A DNA stretch of 28,036 nt, from the NCBI GenBank assembly GCA_037143735.1, contig JBAWYD010000017.1, forward strand, positions 1 through 28,036, in the 5' to 3' direction. Positions within the stretch are counted from its first letter, which is position 1; each line of letters begins with the position of its first letter. Positions 1 to 7,766 of this stretch are shown here, one piece after another. Made by a program: the position numbers and the translations under genes. The DNA is from JAPLJQ01 sp037143735. Its GTDB lineage: Bacteria > Desulfobacterota > Syntrophia > Syntrophales > UBA2185. The notes below the pieces were generated by a model. It was given only the letters and a program-made list of their open reading frames with translations. It was not told where the DNA came from and searched no databases.

Positions 1-52
1 TAAATAGGGACAGCGCCCATTTTCCGAGGAAAATGGGCGCTGTCCCTATTTA
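1..52. repeat. 25-bp perfect palindrome downstream of phosphoglycerate mutase
   Basis: Bases 1-25 are the exact reverse complement of bases 28-52, with only two bases (GA) between them. The arm starts TAAATAGGGACAGCGCCC. It lies 5 bases past the stop codon of the minus-strand phosphoglycerate mutase gene, so as RNA it would form a long hairpin able to end or stabilise that transcript. The outer 12 bases recur at 14983-14994, which suggests a dispersed REP-like element and not merely a terminator. The left flank is cut by the window edge. Confidence 0.8.
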
Positions 53-57
53 TGGGC

Positions 58-1266
58 TTAGGCCCCGAATTTCTCCAGTCTGCGGGCGTGGGCAAGGGCG
101 AGCCCCATGAGATACATCGTGGGCATTCTTCCCAGTCCACCCCCAATGCAGTCTCTCTCGCCGAATCTCTCCACCCTGTCCGGCCTGCACGTCGCTGACG
201 ACAGGATGGCCGGTACTGCGTGCCAACTGTGAGAGGCGAGAGCGGCAGGCGTGGAATGATCGCCCGTAACAACGAGAACATCGGGATTGAGTTCCGTGAC
301 AAGAGGAATCAGGGAATCCACTTCTTCAATCACCTTAACCTTGGCATCGAAATCTCCGTCTTCGCCCCTTGAATCCGTAGGCTTTATATGGACGAAAAAG
401 AAATCATGCGCCTTGTAGTTTTCCCGGAGGGCCATGAATTCCGCCCGGATATTTTCAGGCTGCGGACCGATCGTCATGCCAAGAAGCCGGGCAATGCCCC
501 GGTACATGGGATAGGCGGCGATGGCCAGGGCATTCAGCCCATACCTCTTTTCCATAGAGGGGTATCGCCGGTACCTTGAATAACCACGAAGAAGCAACAT
601 ATTGGCCTTTTTCTCGTCGGACAGGATAGCCCTGGCTTTGTTGACAAGTTCATCAAGAAGCGCCGCTGTTTCTTCCGCCTCCGGAACCAGGGCTTTCGGT
701 GAAAATGGATGAAGACCCGCCTGCTGGGGATCCGTTTCCTGGATTTCGTCTCTGAGACCGTCGCCCCTCAGGGCAAGAAGGGCGCGGTGTTCCCGGACGG
801 GCTCAAAAATAATCTCCGTGCCTGAAATCTTCTGAATGTTTTCACGGAGTTTCCTGCAGATTCTCTTGTTGGTTTCATTGTCGATTCGGCCGGCGCGCCG
901 GTCAACGATGATCCCGTTCGTGTCAATCGTGGCAAAGTTGATCCTAATGAGGAGATCCCTGTCGGTCATGGGAAAATCGATCCCTGCTGCTTCCAGAATT
1001 CCCCTTCCGATGTTGTTTTTAAAGGGATCATAGCCGAAAAGAGCGAAATGGGCCGGGCCGCTTCCCGGTGTGATGCCGTATCCGACGGGGTCCAGAAGCC
1101 CGCAGACGGACTTGCCTGCCAAGGCATCGAGGTTGGGTGTCCGCGCCGCTTCCAGTTCCGTCTGATCCCTCCCGCCCATTGGCAGACCGCCGAGACCGTC
1201 CATGATGAGAAAAATGATCTTCGTATTATTTTTTACCACCAGTGTATCAATGAATTCTGCGTCCAT
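58..1266 (-). CDS. apgM: 2,3-bisphosphoglycerate-independent phosphoglycerate mutase, archaeal type (ApgM)
   Basis: A 402-aa cytosolic enzyme that interconverts 3- and 2-phosphoglycerate in glycolysis and gluconeogenesis. The N-terminal metal-binding motif FLIMDGLGGLP, then TPNLDALA, the segment TPGSGPAHFALFGYDP and the C-terminal VVTGDHSTPAAL and SHSWHAVPAIL are those of the ApgM branch of the alkaline phosphatase superfamily. The open frame runs upstream to 1452, but that part is the antisense of the thiolase gene; the ATG at 1266 has a strong GGGAGG about six bases upstream and begins the homologous sequence, so I use it. The start lies 14 bases after the thiolase stop, so it is probably the last gene of the ligase-thiolase-apgM transcript. 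Length is normal for the family. Confidence 0.88.
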   Translation of the reverse strand: MDAEFIDTLVVKNNTKIIFLIMDGLGGLPMGGRDQTELEAARTPNLDALAGKSVCGLLDPVGYGITPGSGPAHFALFGYDPFKNNIGRGILEAAGIDFPMTDRDLLIRINFATIDTNGIIVDRRAGRIDNETNKRICRKLRENIQKISGTEIIFEPVREHRALLALRGDGLRDEIQETDPQQAGLHPFSPKALVPEAEETAALLDELVNKARAILSDEKKANMLLLRGYSRYRRYPSMEKRYGLNALAIAAYPMYRGIARLLGMTIGPQPENIRAEFMALRENYKAHDFFFVHIKPTDSRGEDGDFDAKVKVIEEVDSLIPLVTELNPDVLVVTGDHSTPAALASHSWHAVPAILSSATCRPDRVERFGERDCIGGGLGRMPTMYLMGLALAHARRLEKFGA

Positions 1267-1280
1267 ACAACACCTCCCGC

Positions 1281-2573
1281 TTACACACTTTCGAGCACTA
1301 TCGCCATACCCTGTCCGCCGCCGATGCACAGGGTAGCCAGCCCCAGGTTGAGGTTTCTCTTTTTCATCTGCATGGCCAGGGTGTACGTGATCCTGGCGCC
1401 GGTGCAGCCGATAGGATGGCCGATAGAAATGCCGCTTCCGTTTACATTGCATCTGTCCGGATCGATCTTGAGCTCCCGGAAGCAGGCAATCGCCTGGGAC
1501 GCAAAGGCTTCATTCAGTTCTATAATGTCGATATCCTTCATTGACAGGCCTAATTTCCTGAAAATCTTCCGTGTCGCCGGGATGGGACCCAGACCCATGT
1601 AGGCAGGATCGATGCCGCCGGAGGCAAATCCTTTTATTTTTGCCAGGGGCGACAAGCCCAGTTCCCTTGCTTTTTCCGCACTCATGACGACGACAGCCGC
1701 CGCACCATCGTTGATTCCCGAGGCATTGCCCGCCGTGACGGTTCCTCCTTCCTTGTTGAAGGCGGCAGGCAATCTGGACATCTTTTCCAGGGAGGTATCC
1801 ATGGGCCTTTCGTCGATCTCAAATAAAACCGGATCTCCCTTCTTCTGCGGGATCACAACGGGAACGATTTCTTTTCCATATGTTCCATCGGCAATGGCCG
1901 CTCTCGCCCGTTGATGACTCATCAGGGCAATTTCATCCTGCTCCCGACGGGAAATTCCATATTTTACCGCAATGTTTTCTGCGGTGAAACCCATATGATA
2001 CCCGTTGAATATTTCATAAAGACCGTCATAAACCATGACATCCGTGATCTGTCCGAAAGGCATGTTCATCCGGTATCCCCAGCGGGCATCCGTCAGGGCG
2101 TACGGCACGTTGCTCATGTTTTCCATCCCCCCTGCCACGATAACATCCGCATCGCCCGCCTGGATGATCTGCGATGCGAGGGTGATGGCCTTCATGCCGG
2201 AAGCGCATACCTTATTGACGGTGATTGCGTTCGTTTCTTCAGGAAGGCCGGCATAAATACCGGACTGCCTCGCGGGATTCTGTCCGAGGGCTGTCTGGAG
2301 GACGTTTCCCATAATACATTCATCCACATAGACCGGCGTCAGTGTGTCTTTGTAATCATAGTATTTTTTATTGATATCGGTCATGTCGAACTCACCAAAG
2401 ATATCAGGCCGACCGGATTTCACAAGGTCACTGACGGCAGGGCGCAACCCGGCCCTCCTTATGGCCTCCCTGATGACCAGGGCGCCCATGTCAACCGTTC
2501 TGACACCCTTCAATGAACCGCCAAAGCTGCCGACGGCTGTCCGTGCTCCACTGACGATCACGACTTCTCTCAT
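1281..2573 (-). CDS. acetyl-CoA acetyltransferase (thiolase II family)
   Basis: A 430-aa thiolase that condenses two acyl-CoA units or cleaves 3-ketoacyl-CoA with CoA. Visible signatures are the nucleophile in NKVCASGMKA (Cys123), NGSGISIGHPIGCTGARI (His386) and the second active-site cysteine in CIGGGQGMA (Cys416). The N-terminus MREVVIVSGARTAVGSFGG is typical. Standard members are about 390-395 aa; the extra length is an insertion around residues 45-80 between the first helix region and DECIMGNV. The ATG overlaps the stop of the upstream acyl-CoA ligase as ATGA, and the Shine-Dalgarno GGAGG lies inside the ligase's last codons, so the two are translationally coupled. The coupling suggests fatty-acid or aromatic-acid degradation, or ketoacyl synthesis; the substrate cannot be read from sequence. 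Confidence 0.92.
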   Translation of the reverse strand: MREVVIVSGARTAVGSFGGSLKGVRTVDMGALVIREAIRRAGLRPAVSDLVKSGRPDIFGEFDMTDINKKYYDYKDTLTPVYVDECIMGNVLQTALGQNPARQSGIYAGLPEETNAITVNKVCASGMKAITLASQIIQAGDADVIVAGGMENMSNVPYALTDARWGYRMNMPFGQITDVMVYDGLYEIFNGYHMGFTAENIAVKYGISRREQDEIALMSHQRARAAIADGTYGKEIVPVVIPQKKGDPVLFEIDERPMDTSLEKMSRLPAAFNKEGGTVTAGNASGINDGAAAVVVMSAEKARELGLSPLAKIKGFASGGIDPAYMGLGPIPATRKIFRKLGLSMKDIDIIELNEAFASQAIACFRELKIDPDRCNVNGSGISIGHPIGCTGARITYTLAMQMKKRNLNLGLATLCIGGGQGMAIVLESV

Positions 2574-4042
2574 GTTAAACCCTCCTTTTTGACCGTTGAT
2601 TCGACGAAAACCACTTCCCTCGGCACCTTATAGGAGGAAAGATAGGTTCTGCAGTGTCTCACGATCTCTTTTTCGTCTGTTTGTATTTCCGGCTGTCTGA
2701 CAATCAGAGCCTTAACGATTTCACCTCTCATCAAATCAGGTTTGCCTACCACCGTGGCGGTTTTAACGGCAGGGTGAAGTTTGAGAATCTGTTCGATCTC
2801 GAGAGGATACACATTAAAGCCGCTCGTGATAATCATCCGTTTTTTCATGCCTTTAAGAAAGATATAACCGTCCTCATCGATCTTCGCCAGATCGCCCGTA
2901 TGAAGCCATCCGTTTCTCATGACGCGGGCCGTCGCCGCTTCATCCTTATAATACCCCTTCATCACGTTGTCACCCCGGATAACCAGTTCTCCGATTTCCC
3001 CTGTGGGGACTTCATGGTCATCTTCATCCATGACAGTTGCTTCCGTGCCCGGAACGACAGTGCCAATGGAACCGGGCTTGTGGATCGTCTCCCGTCTCCC
3101 TACTGAACAGACGGGAGATGCCTCCGTCAGGCCGTATCCCTCCCTCAGGATCACCTTGAATTTATCTTCGAACAGGGGGATGAAGTCAGCGGGCATGGTC
3201 GATCCTCCCGTAATGCAGAATTCGAGGGATCGCAGGTCATATTTTTCTGTTCCCTGGTGAACGATCATACCGAGGAAAAGCCTGGGTACTGCGGCAAGGT
3301 AGGTTACTTTTTCTTTTTCGATCGTGGAGAAAATTCCTTCCAGGCTGAATCGGTCCATCAAAACAATACTGGCCCCGATCCGGATGGCTCCCAACATGTT
3401 TCCCACAGCGCCAAAGGCGTGGAAAAGGGGAATAATGGCGAGGCTCCGGTCCTTCTCGCTGCAATGATAAACATCCCGGAGAAGATCGGCCTGCGTCAGG
3501 AGATTGCGGTGTGTCAGAACGGCCCCCAGGGACTTTCCGGTAAGACCCGCGGTATAGATGATCACGGCGGGATCATCATCGTCGATCGGTGGTATTTCAA
3601 AGGTAAAAGGACCTTTCTGCATGATTTTCCAGAAGGGTGAGTCGCTATCCGGTCCGCCGGTTGTGATGAAATGACGGCAGAGGGGCAAATCCGTTTTGAT
3701 GTCATCGATTTTTTTTGCCAGAGGCGTTTCGGTAATCAGACATTTTGCGTCGCTGTTTCCCAGGAGGTGACGCAATTCGTATGACGTGGACAGGACATTC
3801 AATGTCACGGCGACAGCGCCGATTTTATGGACGGCAAAGTAAGATATGACAAACTCAGGACAGTTGGGGAGCATAACGGCAACCTTGTCTCCCTTCGTAA
3901 TGCCCAGGTTTTTCAGCTCATTTGCAAGGGCATTTACGGCCCTGTTCAATGCCTCATAGGTCAGGCTGTTTCCGTCATGGATAGTTGCCACATTGTTACC
4001 GTACCGTTTACAGCTTTCATCAAACATCTGGCCAAGATTCAT
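2570..4042 (-). CDS. AMP-dependent acyl-CoA ligase, atypical
   Basis: A 490-aa member of the ANL superfamily that would activate a carboxylic acid with ATP and CoA. The fold is clear: a phosphate-loop-like motif IYTAGLTGKSLGAVLTH, REGYGLTEASP, the hinge region GWLHTGDLAKIDEDGYIFLKG and GFNVYPLEIEQIL. Two features are odd. The phosphate loop differs from the usual TSGTTGxPKG, and the protein ends at VKKEGLT, before the GK(I/V)LRR segment that carries the catalytic lysine of adenylation. The start ATG is preceded by GAGAGGGAC, and a possible promoter lies just upstream. It is the first gene of the ligase-thiolase-apgM unit and overlaps the thiolase start by four bases. Similar degenerate loops may be a real subfamily; the specificity is unknown. 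Confidence 0.85.
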   Translation of the reverse strand: MNLGQMFDESCKRYGNNVATIHDGNSLTYEALNRAVNALANELKNLGITKGDKVAVMLPNCPEFVISYFAVHKIGAVAVTLNVLSTSYELRHLLGNSDAKCLITETPLAKKIDDIKTDLPLCRHFITTGGPDSDSPFWKIMQKGPFTFEIPPIDDDDPAVIIYTAGLTGKSLGAVLTHRNLLTQADLLRDVYHCSEKDRSLAIIPLFHAFGAVGNMLGAIRIGASIVLMDRFSLEGIFSTIEKEKVTYLAAVPRLFLGMIVHQGTEKYDLRSLEFCITGGSTMPADFIPLFEDKFKVILREGYGLTEASPVCSVGRRETIHKPGSIGTVVPGTEATVMDEDDHEVPTGEIGELVIRGDNVMKGYYKDEAATARVMRNGWLHTGDLAKIDEDGYIFLKGMKKRMIITSGFNVYPLEIEQILKLHPAVKTATVVGKPDLMRGEIVKALIVRQPEIQTDEKEIVRHCRTYLSSYKVPREVVFVESTVKKEGLT

Positions 4043-4077
4043 GGTTATATGTCCCTCTCACCGATTATTTCGTTCTG

Positions 4078-4106
4078 TTTTAACACATGGCAGACCACTT
4101 TTTCAA
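4078..4106 (-). promoter_or_regulatory. possible sigma70 promoter of the acyl-CoA ligase operon
   Basis: On the minus strand TTGAAA (4106-4101) and TTAAAA (4083-4078) are separated by 17 bases, 36 bases ahead of the ligase ATG at 4042. The -35 is good, the -10 weak. It faces away from the promoter at 4131-4159, which makes this a divergent intergenic region. Confidence 0.4.
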
Positions 4107-4130
4107 GAAGAACTCTTTTCCTGTTTTCCC

Positions 4131-4159
4131 TTGCTTGCAGGTTCTTTTTCCCCTATAAT
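4131..4159 (+). promoter_or_regulatory. sigma70 promoter of the YtfJ-like gene
   Basis: TTGCTT at 4131-4136 and a perfect TATAAT at 4154-4159 are separated by 17 bases. Transcription would start near 4166, leaving a GC-rich leader of about 110 bases before the ATG at 4276. The leader can form CCCG-TCAG-CGGG and TTTCC-GGCGG-GGAAA hairpins; it did not match a riboswitch class I can recall. Confidence 0.6.
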
Positions 4160-4275
4160 TACCCGGCAACTGAAGCTCCCGTCAGCGGGGCGTGGCTTTC
4201 CGGCGGGGAAATGGGTAGCGTCTTCAATCCGGGGCATACCAAACGTAGATTTTAAAAAATGCAAGGAGTAAACAG

Positions 4276-4806
4276 ATGAAAAAGTCATTATGGATCGTTT
4301 TTTTGATGTTGTTATGGTCGGTATCGCCTGCGGCGGCTGTGGAACTGAAGGTAGGGGATAAGGCGCCTGATTTCAGATTGAAGGACTCCCTCGGCAAGGA
4401 ATATACCTTGAATTCGCCGGAGTTGAAAGGGCGGGTGGTCTACTTCAACTATGCAGATCCGGGCTCAAAAGACATGAACAAACATGTTGACGACACACTC
4501 AAACAGGATCCGGGGCTGGATCGCAAAACACGCTACTCCGGGTTCGGCATTGCCAACATGAAGGCCAGCCTGCTCCCCAATTTTGCCATCGCAAAAATCG
4601 TAAAAAATAAGCAGCAGGAAACCGGCGCCGTCATTCTGCTGGACGACAATTACATCATCCTGAACAACTGGGGATTAAAAAACAAGATATCCAATGTGGT
4701 TGTGCTGGATAAAAACAGAATCTGCCGTTACATTTATAAAGGCAAGCTGCCCCCGGCCGAGGTGAGCAGACTGATACAGATCATCAAGGAATATCAGGTC
4801 AAATAG
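4276..4806 (+). CDS. exported YtfJ-like / thioredoxin-fold protein
   Basis: A 176-aa protein with a clear signal peptide: KK, a hydrophobic stretch, then a cleavage site after SPAAA near residue 21, so it should be periplasmic. The mature part begins VGDKAPDFRLKDSLGKEY, the usual opening of AhpC/TlpA-type thioredoxin folds, but there is no CxxC; the only cysteine is in RICRY. The C-terminal half (NNWGLKNKISNVVVLDKN, then KGKLPPAEVSRLI) resembles the C-terminus of E. coli YtfJ as I recall it, which favours the YtfJ family over a redox enzyme. Role unknown. The ATG follows AAGGAGTAAACAG, a good ribosome-binding site. It has its own promoter at 4131-4159 and is followed by an inverted-repeat element and folD. 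Confidence 0.75.
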   Translation: MKKSLWIVFLMLLWSVSPAAAVELKVGDKAPDFRLKDSLGKEYTLNSPELKGRVVYFNYADPGSKDMNKHVDDTLKQDPGLDRKTRYSGFGIANMKASLLPNFAIAKIVKNKQQETGAVILLDDNYIILNNWGLKNKISNVVVLDKNRICRYIYKGKLPPAEVSRLIQIIKEYQVK

Positions 4807-4936
4807 AGACCTTTGAATTTCACCGGAAATTACACTCATTGTCATTCCCGCGTAGGCGGGAATCCAGTGTTTTCAATGGCTTCCTGGATTCCCACTTTCG
4901 TGGGAATGACAGAAAAGGCAAATTTTCAAAGGTCTC
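4806..4936. repeat. nested inverted-repeat element (MITE- or BIME-like)
   Basis: Outer arms GAGACCTTTGAA (4806-4817) and its reverse complement (4925-4936) enclose two hairpin units in opposite orientation: ATTCCCGC-gtag-GCGGGAAT (4844-4863) and ATTCCCAC-tttc-GTGGGAAT (4888-4907). The units also pair with each other through GGGAATCCAG and CTGGATTCCC. Such GTCATTCCCG...CGGGAATCCAG units are common dispersed intergenic repeats in proteobacteria. The element starts right at the stop codon of the YtfJ-like gene and separates it from folD. It contains no gene. Confidence 0.8.
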
Positions 4937-4984
4937 AAATAGTCTATTTCGGAGGCTGATGAATCAGACAAAATGGAGAAACAG

Positions 4985-5827
4985 ATGGCCATCATCATGG
5001 ATGGAAACGGGCTGTCCCGTGATATCAGGAATCAAGTAAAAACGGAAGCCCTCCTGCTGAAAGATAGAAAAGGCATTGTTCCCGGTCTTGCCGTCATTTT
5101 AGTGGGGGAAAACGCCGCTTCCGAGATATATGTCAAACGCAAGGAAAGTGCCTGTAATGAGGTGGGATTTCTGTCCCGTGAATTCCGGCTTCCCCATGAT
5201 ACGGCACAGGAAGAGGTCCTTCAGATCATTCGTGACCTGAATCATGATCAAAGCATCCATGGCATTCTCGTGCAGCTTCCCCTCCCGGGGCATATCAATC
5301 CGGATACGGTGATAGAAACAATCGACCCCCGCAAGGATGTGGATGGATTTCATCCCTGGAATATGGGGCGCCTCATTACGGGGAATCCCTGCCATGTGGC
5401 CTGCACGCCCCGGGGAATTGTGGAGATGATCGATCGTCACGGAATCGGGATAGAAGGAAAAGAAGCCGTCATTGTGGGGAGAAGCAACATTGTGGGCAAG
5501 CCCCTGGCGTTGCTGCTTCTGAACCGGCATGCCACGGTGACGATCTGTCACTCAAGGACAAAAAACCTTCCTGAAGTGACAAAGCGGGCGGATATCCTGA
5601 TAGCGGCGGCAGGTAGACCGGAAATGATCAAAAGTGGTATGATCAAGGACGGCGCCGTTGTGATTGATGTCGGAATCAACCGTCTGGATAACGGTCGTCT
5701 GGTCGGTGATGTGGCCTTTGCGGAAGTGGCGGAAAAGGCATCGCATATCACCCCCGTACCCGGCGGCGTGGGACCGATGACTATTGCCATGCTCCTTGTC
5801 AATACCCTCAAGGCGGCGTCCCTATAA
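4985..5827 (+). CDS. folD: bifunctional methylenetetrahydrofolate dehydrogenase / methenyltetrahydrofolate cyclohydrolase
   Basis: A 280-aa cytosolic enzyme that oxidises 5,10-methylene-THF to methenyl-THF with NAD(P)+ and hydrolyses it to 10-formyl-THF; in anaerobes it also serves the methyl branch of the Wood-Ljungdahl pathway. Family signatures are ASEIYVKRKESACNEVGF (with the catalytic Tyr and Lys), HGILVQLPLPGHI, KDVDGFHPWNMGRL, CTPRGIVEM, GRSNIVGKPLALLL and ITPVPGGVGPMTIAML. An in-frame ATG exists at 4973, but the GGAGG at 4951 is too far from it, whereas the ATG at 4985 has GGAG six bases upstream and gives MAIIMDG, matching the usual FolD start. It ends at a strong terminator facing mdh. 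Confidence 0.95.
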   Translation: MAIIMDGNGLSRDIRNQVKTEALLLKDRKGIVPGLAVILVGENAASEIYVKRKESACNEVGFLSREFRLPHDTAQEEVLQIIRDLNHDQSIHGILVQLPLPGHINPDTVIETIDPRKDVDGFHPWNMGRLITGNPCHVACTPRGIVEMIDRHGIGIEGKEAVIVGRSNIVGKPLALLLLNRHATVTICHSRTKNLPEVTKRADILIAAAGRPEMIKSGMIKDGAVVIDVGINRLDNGRLVGDVAFAEVAEKASHITPVPGGVGPMTIAMLLVNTLKAASL

Positions 5828-5828
5828 A

Positions 5829-5860
5829 AAAACCCCCTCGCTATGAAACGAGGGGGTTTT
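5829..5860. terminator. bidirectional rho-independent terminator between folD and mdh
   Basis: AAAACCCCCTCG (5829-5840) and its exact reverse complement (5849-5860) form a 12-bp stem with an 8-base loop. The A-rich left end and T-rich right end supply U tracts in both directions. It starts two bases after the folD stop and lies 31 bases past the mdh stop, so it should close both converging transcripts. Confidence 0.92.
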
Positions 5861-5891
5861 ATAACAGCGTCGTTACCTGTTTTTAAAACAA

Positions 5892-6836
5892 CTATTTAAT
5901 TCCCTGGATGGCTTTCATTTCAGCGATCGTCTTTCCGACGCTCGCGGCAGACTTGTCGAACGCAGCCTGCTCTTCGGCATTCAGCTTGAGTTCAATAATC
6001 TTCTCAATGCCATTGGCGCCAATAATCGTTGGAACTCCAAAACATATATCCTTCAAACCATATTCACCATCTAAGTACGCACAACTGGGAATAAGTCTTT
6101 TCTGATCCTTCATAATGGCTTCTGCCATAATAACGGCGCCCAGTGATGGTGAATAGAAAGCGCTTCCCGTTTTCAACAGAGCTACGATCTCGCCGCCTGC
6201 CTTCTTTGTTCTTTCCACAAGTTGGTCAATCTTTTCCTTGGGAAGAAACTCGGAAAGAGGAATACCGTTGATTGTGGAAAATCTCGGCATGGGAACCATA
6301 TCATCGCCGTGACCGCCAAGCAACATTACCTTCACATCCTTAACCGAAACATTGAGTTCCATGCCTATGAAACTCTGAAGCCGTGAGCAGTCAAGCGCAC
6401 CGGCCTGCCCGATAACCCTGTTTCTGGGGAACTTGCTGGTTTTCAGGGCAAGATAGGTCATCGTATCCAGAGGATTGCTTACGATGATAATAATACAATC
6501 AGGTGAAGCCTTTACGACATTCTCCGTCACCGAGCCAACGATATTTGCATTGATTTTCAGCAGATCTTCCCTGCTCATGCCGGGTTTTCTGGCAATACCG
6601 GATGTAATGATAACGACGTCGGAGTTCTTGGTTTCTTCGTACCCATTCGTTCCGACAACATTCACATCAAAACCTTCCATCGGGGCGGCTTCCATGAGAT
6701 CCAAAGCCTTTCCCTGTGGCATCCCTTCAATAATATCCATGAGAACGACGTCCCCAAGTTCCTTGATGGCTGCCCAATGTGCGGCTGTTGCTCCCACGTT
6801 CCCAGCTCCGATAACTGTTATCTTTTTACGAGCCAT
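5892..6836 (-). CDS. mdh: NAD-dependent malate dehydrogenase, LDH-like type
   Basis: A 314-aa cytosolic enzyme that interconverts malate and oxaloacetate with NAD. It shows the Rossmann motif VIGAGNVGATAA, Asp34 that selects NAD, the malate-specific substrate loop IARKPGMSRED with Arg83 and Arg89, Arg152 in DCSRLQSF and the catalytic His176 in GGHGDDMVP. Arg rather than Gln in the substrate loop supports malate over lactate. Its AGGAGGATATTAATATG start is strong. It is the last gene of the methylmalonyl-CoA pathway run, 86 bases after sdhB, and sits just before the terminator at 5829-5860. Its step links fumarate hydration to the oxaloacetate used by the carboxyltransferase. Confidence 0.95.
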   Translation of the reverse strand: MARKKITVIGAGNVGATAAHWAAIKELGDVVLMDIIEGMPQGKALDLMEAAPMEGFDVNVVGTNGYEETKNSDVVIITSGIARKPGMSREDLLKINANIVGSVTENVVKASPDCIIIIVSNPLDTMTYLALKTSKFPRNRVIGQAGALDCSRLQSFIGMELNVSVKDVKVMLLGGHGDDMVPMPRFSTINGIPLSEFLPKEKIDQLVERTKKAGGEIVALLKTGSAFYSPSLGAVIMAEAIMKDQKRLIPSCAYLDGEYGLKDICFGVPTIIGANGIEKIIELKLNAEEQAAFDKSAASVGKTIAEMKAIQGIK

Positions 6837-6922
6837 ATTAATATCCTCCTGTCTTGTTTAATAATATCCGGTTAATGAAAATTGATCCCCGCCCGACCCA
6901 TGTCTCCGGGTAAAAGAAGCCC

Positions 6923-7753
6923 TTATTTGCCTACTGTAAAAGCAGGCGCATCAATTTTCGGTTTGTAAGAGGCCTTGTCGGGTTTCTTGTGAAGCTGTGC
7001 ACACTTCCCATGCTTTGCCAGACCGAAATAACCGAGAACGAGATCCTTTTTCATCAACTGAATCGCCCTGGCGGGGTCCACGCCTTTGGGACAGGCAGCG
7101 GAACACTCACCCGCATAATGGCAGTTGAACACAGCATGAGACTCAGCAGCGATGTTTCTACGGGTAGCTCCGGCATCATCACGAGAATCCACGTTGTACC
7201 GATATATCTGGGCCAGTGGCATGGGCCCCAGGTATTCCCTGTCGGTCGCCATCGTCGGACACGACGCCATACAGCAACCGCACTTGATACAGTACGTAAA
7301 CTGAAGATACTCTTCGAGCTGATGCGGCGTCTGGAAGTACTCCATGGTCGGATTTTCTTTTTCTCCCACGTCCTTCCTCTGAATATAGGGCTGGATGCTC
7401 TGATGAACGCCGAACATGGGTACCAGATCAGGTACGAGATCTCTGATAATATTAAAGTTAGGCAATGGCGCAACCGTCAAAGCGCTCTGTGTGACGTCAA
7501 GAATCTGTGTGTTACAGGCCAATCCGGGTTTTCCGTTGATCATCATTCCGCAGGATCCACAGACACCCATGCGGCAGGAAAAGCGGAACCCAATAGAAGC
7601 GTCCTGGGTCTGCTTAATGTAATGCAAACCATCCAGGACCGTCATCCCCTTTTCTACAGGAACCGTGTATTGCTCCTGCCGGGGAGACGCATCTTTTTCC
7701 GGGTCAAAACGACGGACATAGAAAATGATATTTGTAGTAGGTACTTTTTCCAT
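6923..7753 (-). CDS. sdhB: succinate dehydrogenase / fumarate reductase iron-sulfur subunit
   Basis: A 276-aa electron-transfer subunit that carries electrons between the flavoprotein and the quinone site. Cysteines 60, 65, 68 and 80 (SCRMGVCGSCGM) form the plant-type [2Fe-2S] site; C155, C158, C161, C165 (CIKCGCCMASCP) and C211, C217, C221 (CHYAGECSAACP) hold the [4Fe-4S] and [3Fe-4S] clusters. The tail after residue 245 is rich in lysine and is longer than in E. coli SdhB. The gene follows sdhD by 13 bases in an sdhA-C-D-B order. Sequence alone does not decide whether the complex runs as succinate dehydrogenase or fumarate reductase; the neighbours suggest propionate metabolism in either direction. 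Confidence 0.93.
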   Translation of the reverse strand: MEKVPTTNIIFYVRRFDPEKDASPRQEQYTVPVEKGMTVLDGLHYIKQTQDASIGFRFSCRMGVCGSCGMMINGKPGLACNTQILDVTQSALTVAPLPNFNIIRDLVPDLVPMFGVHQSIQPYIQRKDVGEKENPTMEYFQTPHQLEEYLQFTYCIKCGCCMASCPTMATDREYLGPMPLAQIYRYNVDSRDDAGATRRNIAAESHAVFNCHYAGECSAACPKGVDPARAIQLMKKDLVLGYFGLAKHGKCAQLHKKPDKASYKPKIDAPAFTVGK

Positions 7754-7766
7754 TTTTTCATCCTTC

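Noticed and set aside
1267..1452. N-terminal extension of the phosphoglycerate mutase frame
   Set aside because: It is the antisense of the thiolase C-terminus, is full of Arg and His, and a perfect Shine-Dalgarno marks the later ATG at 1266.
4160..4275. ZTP, THF or c-di-GMP riboswitch near folD
   Set aside because: Some short stretches look similar, but none of the conserved cores of these classes is present.
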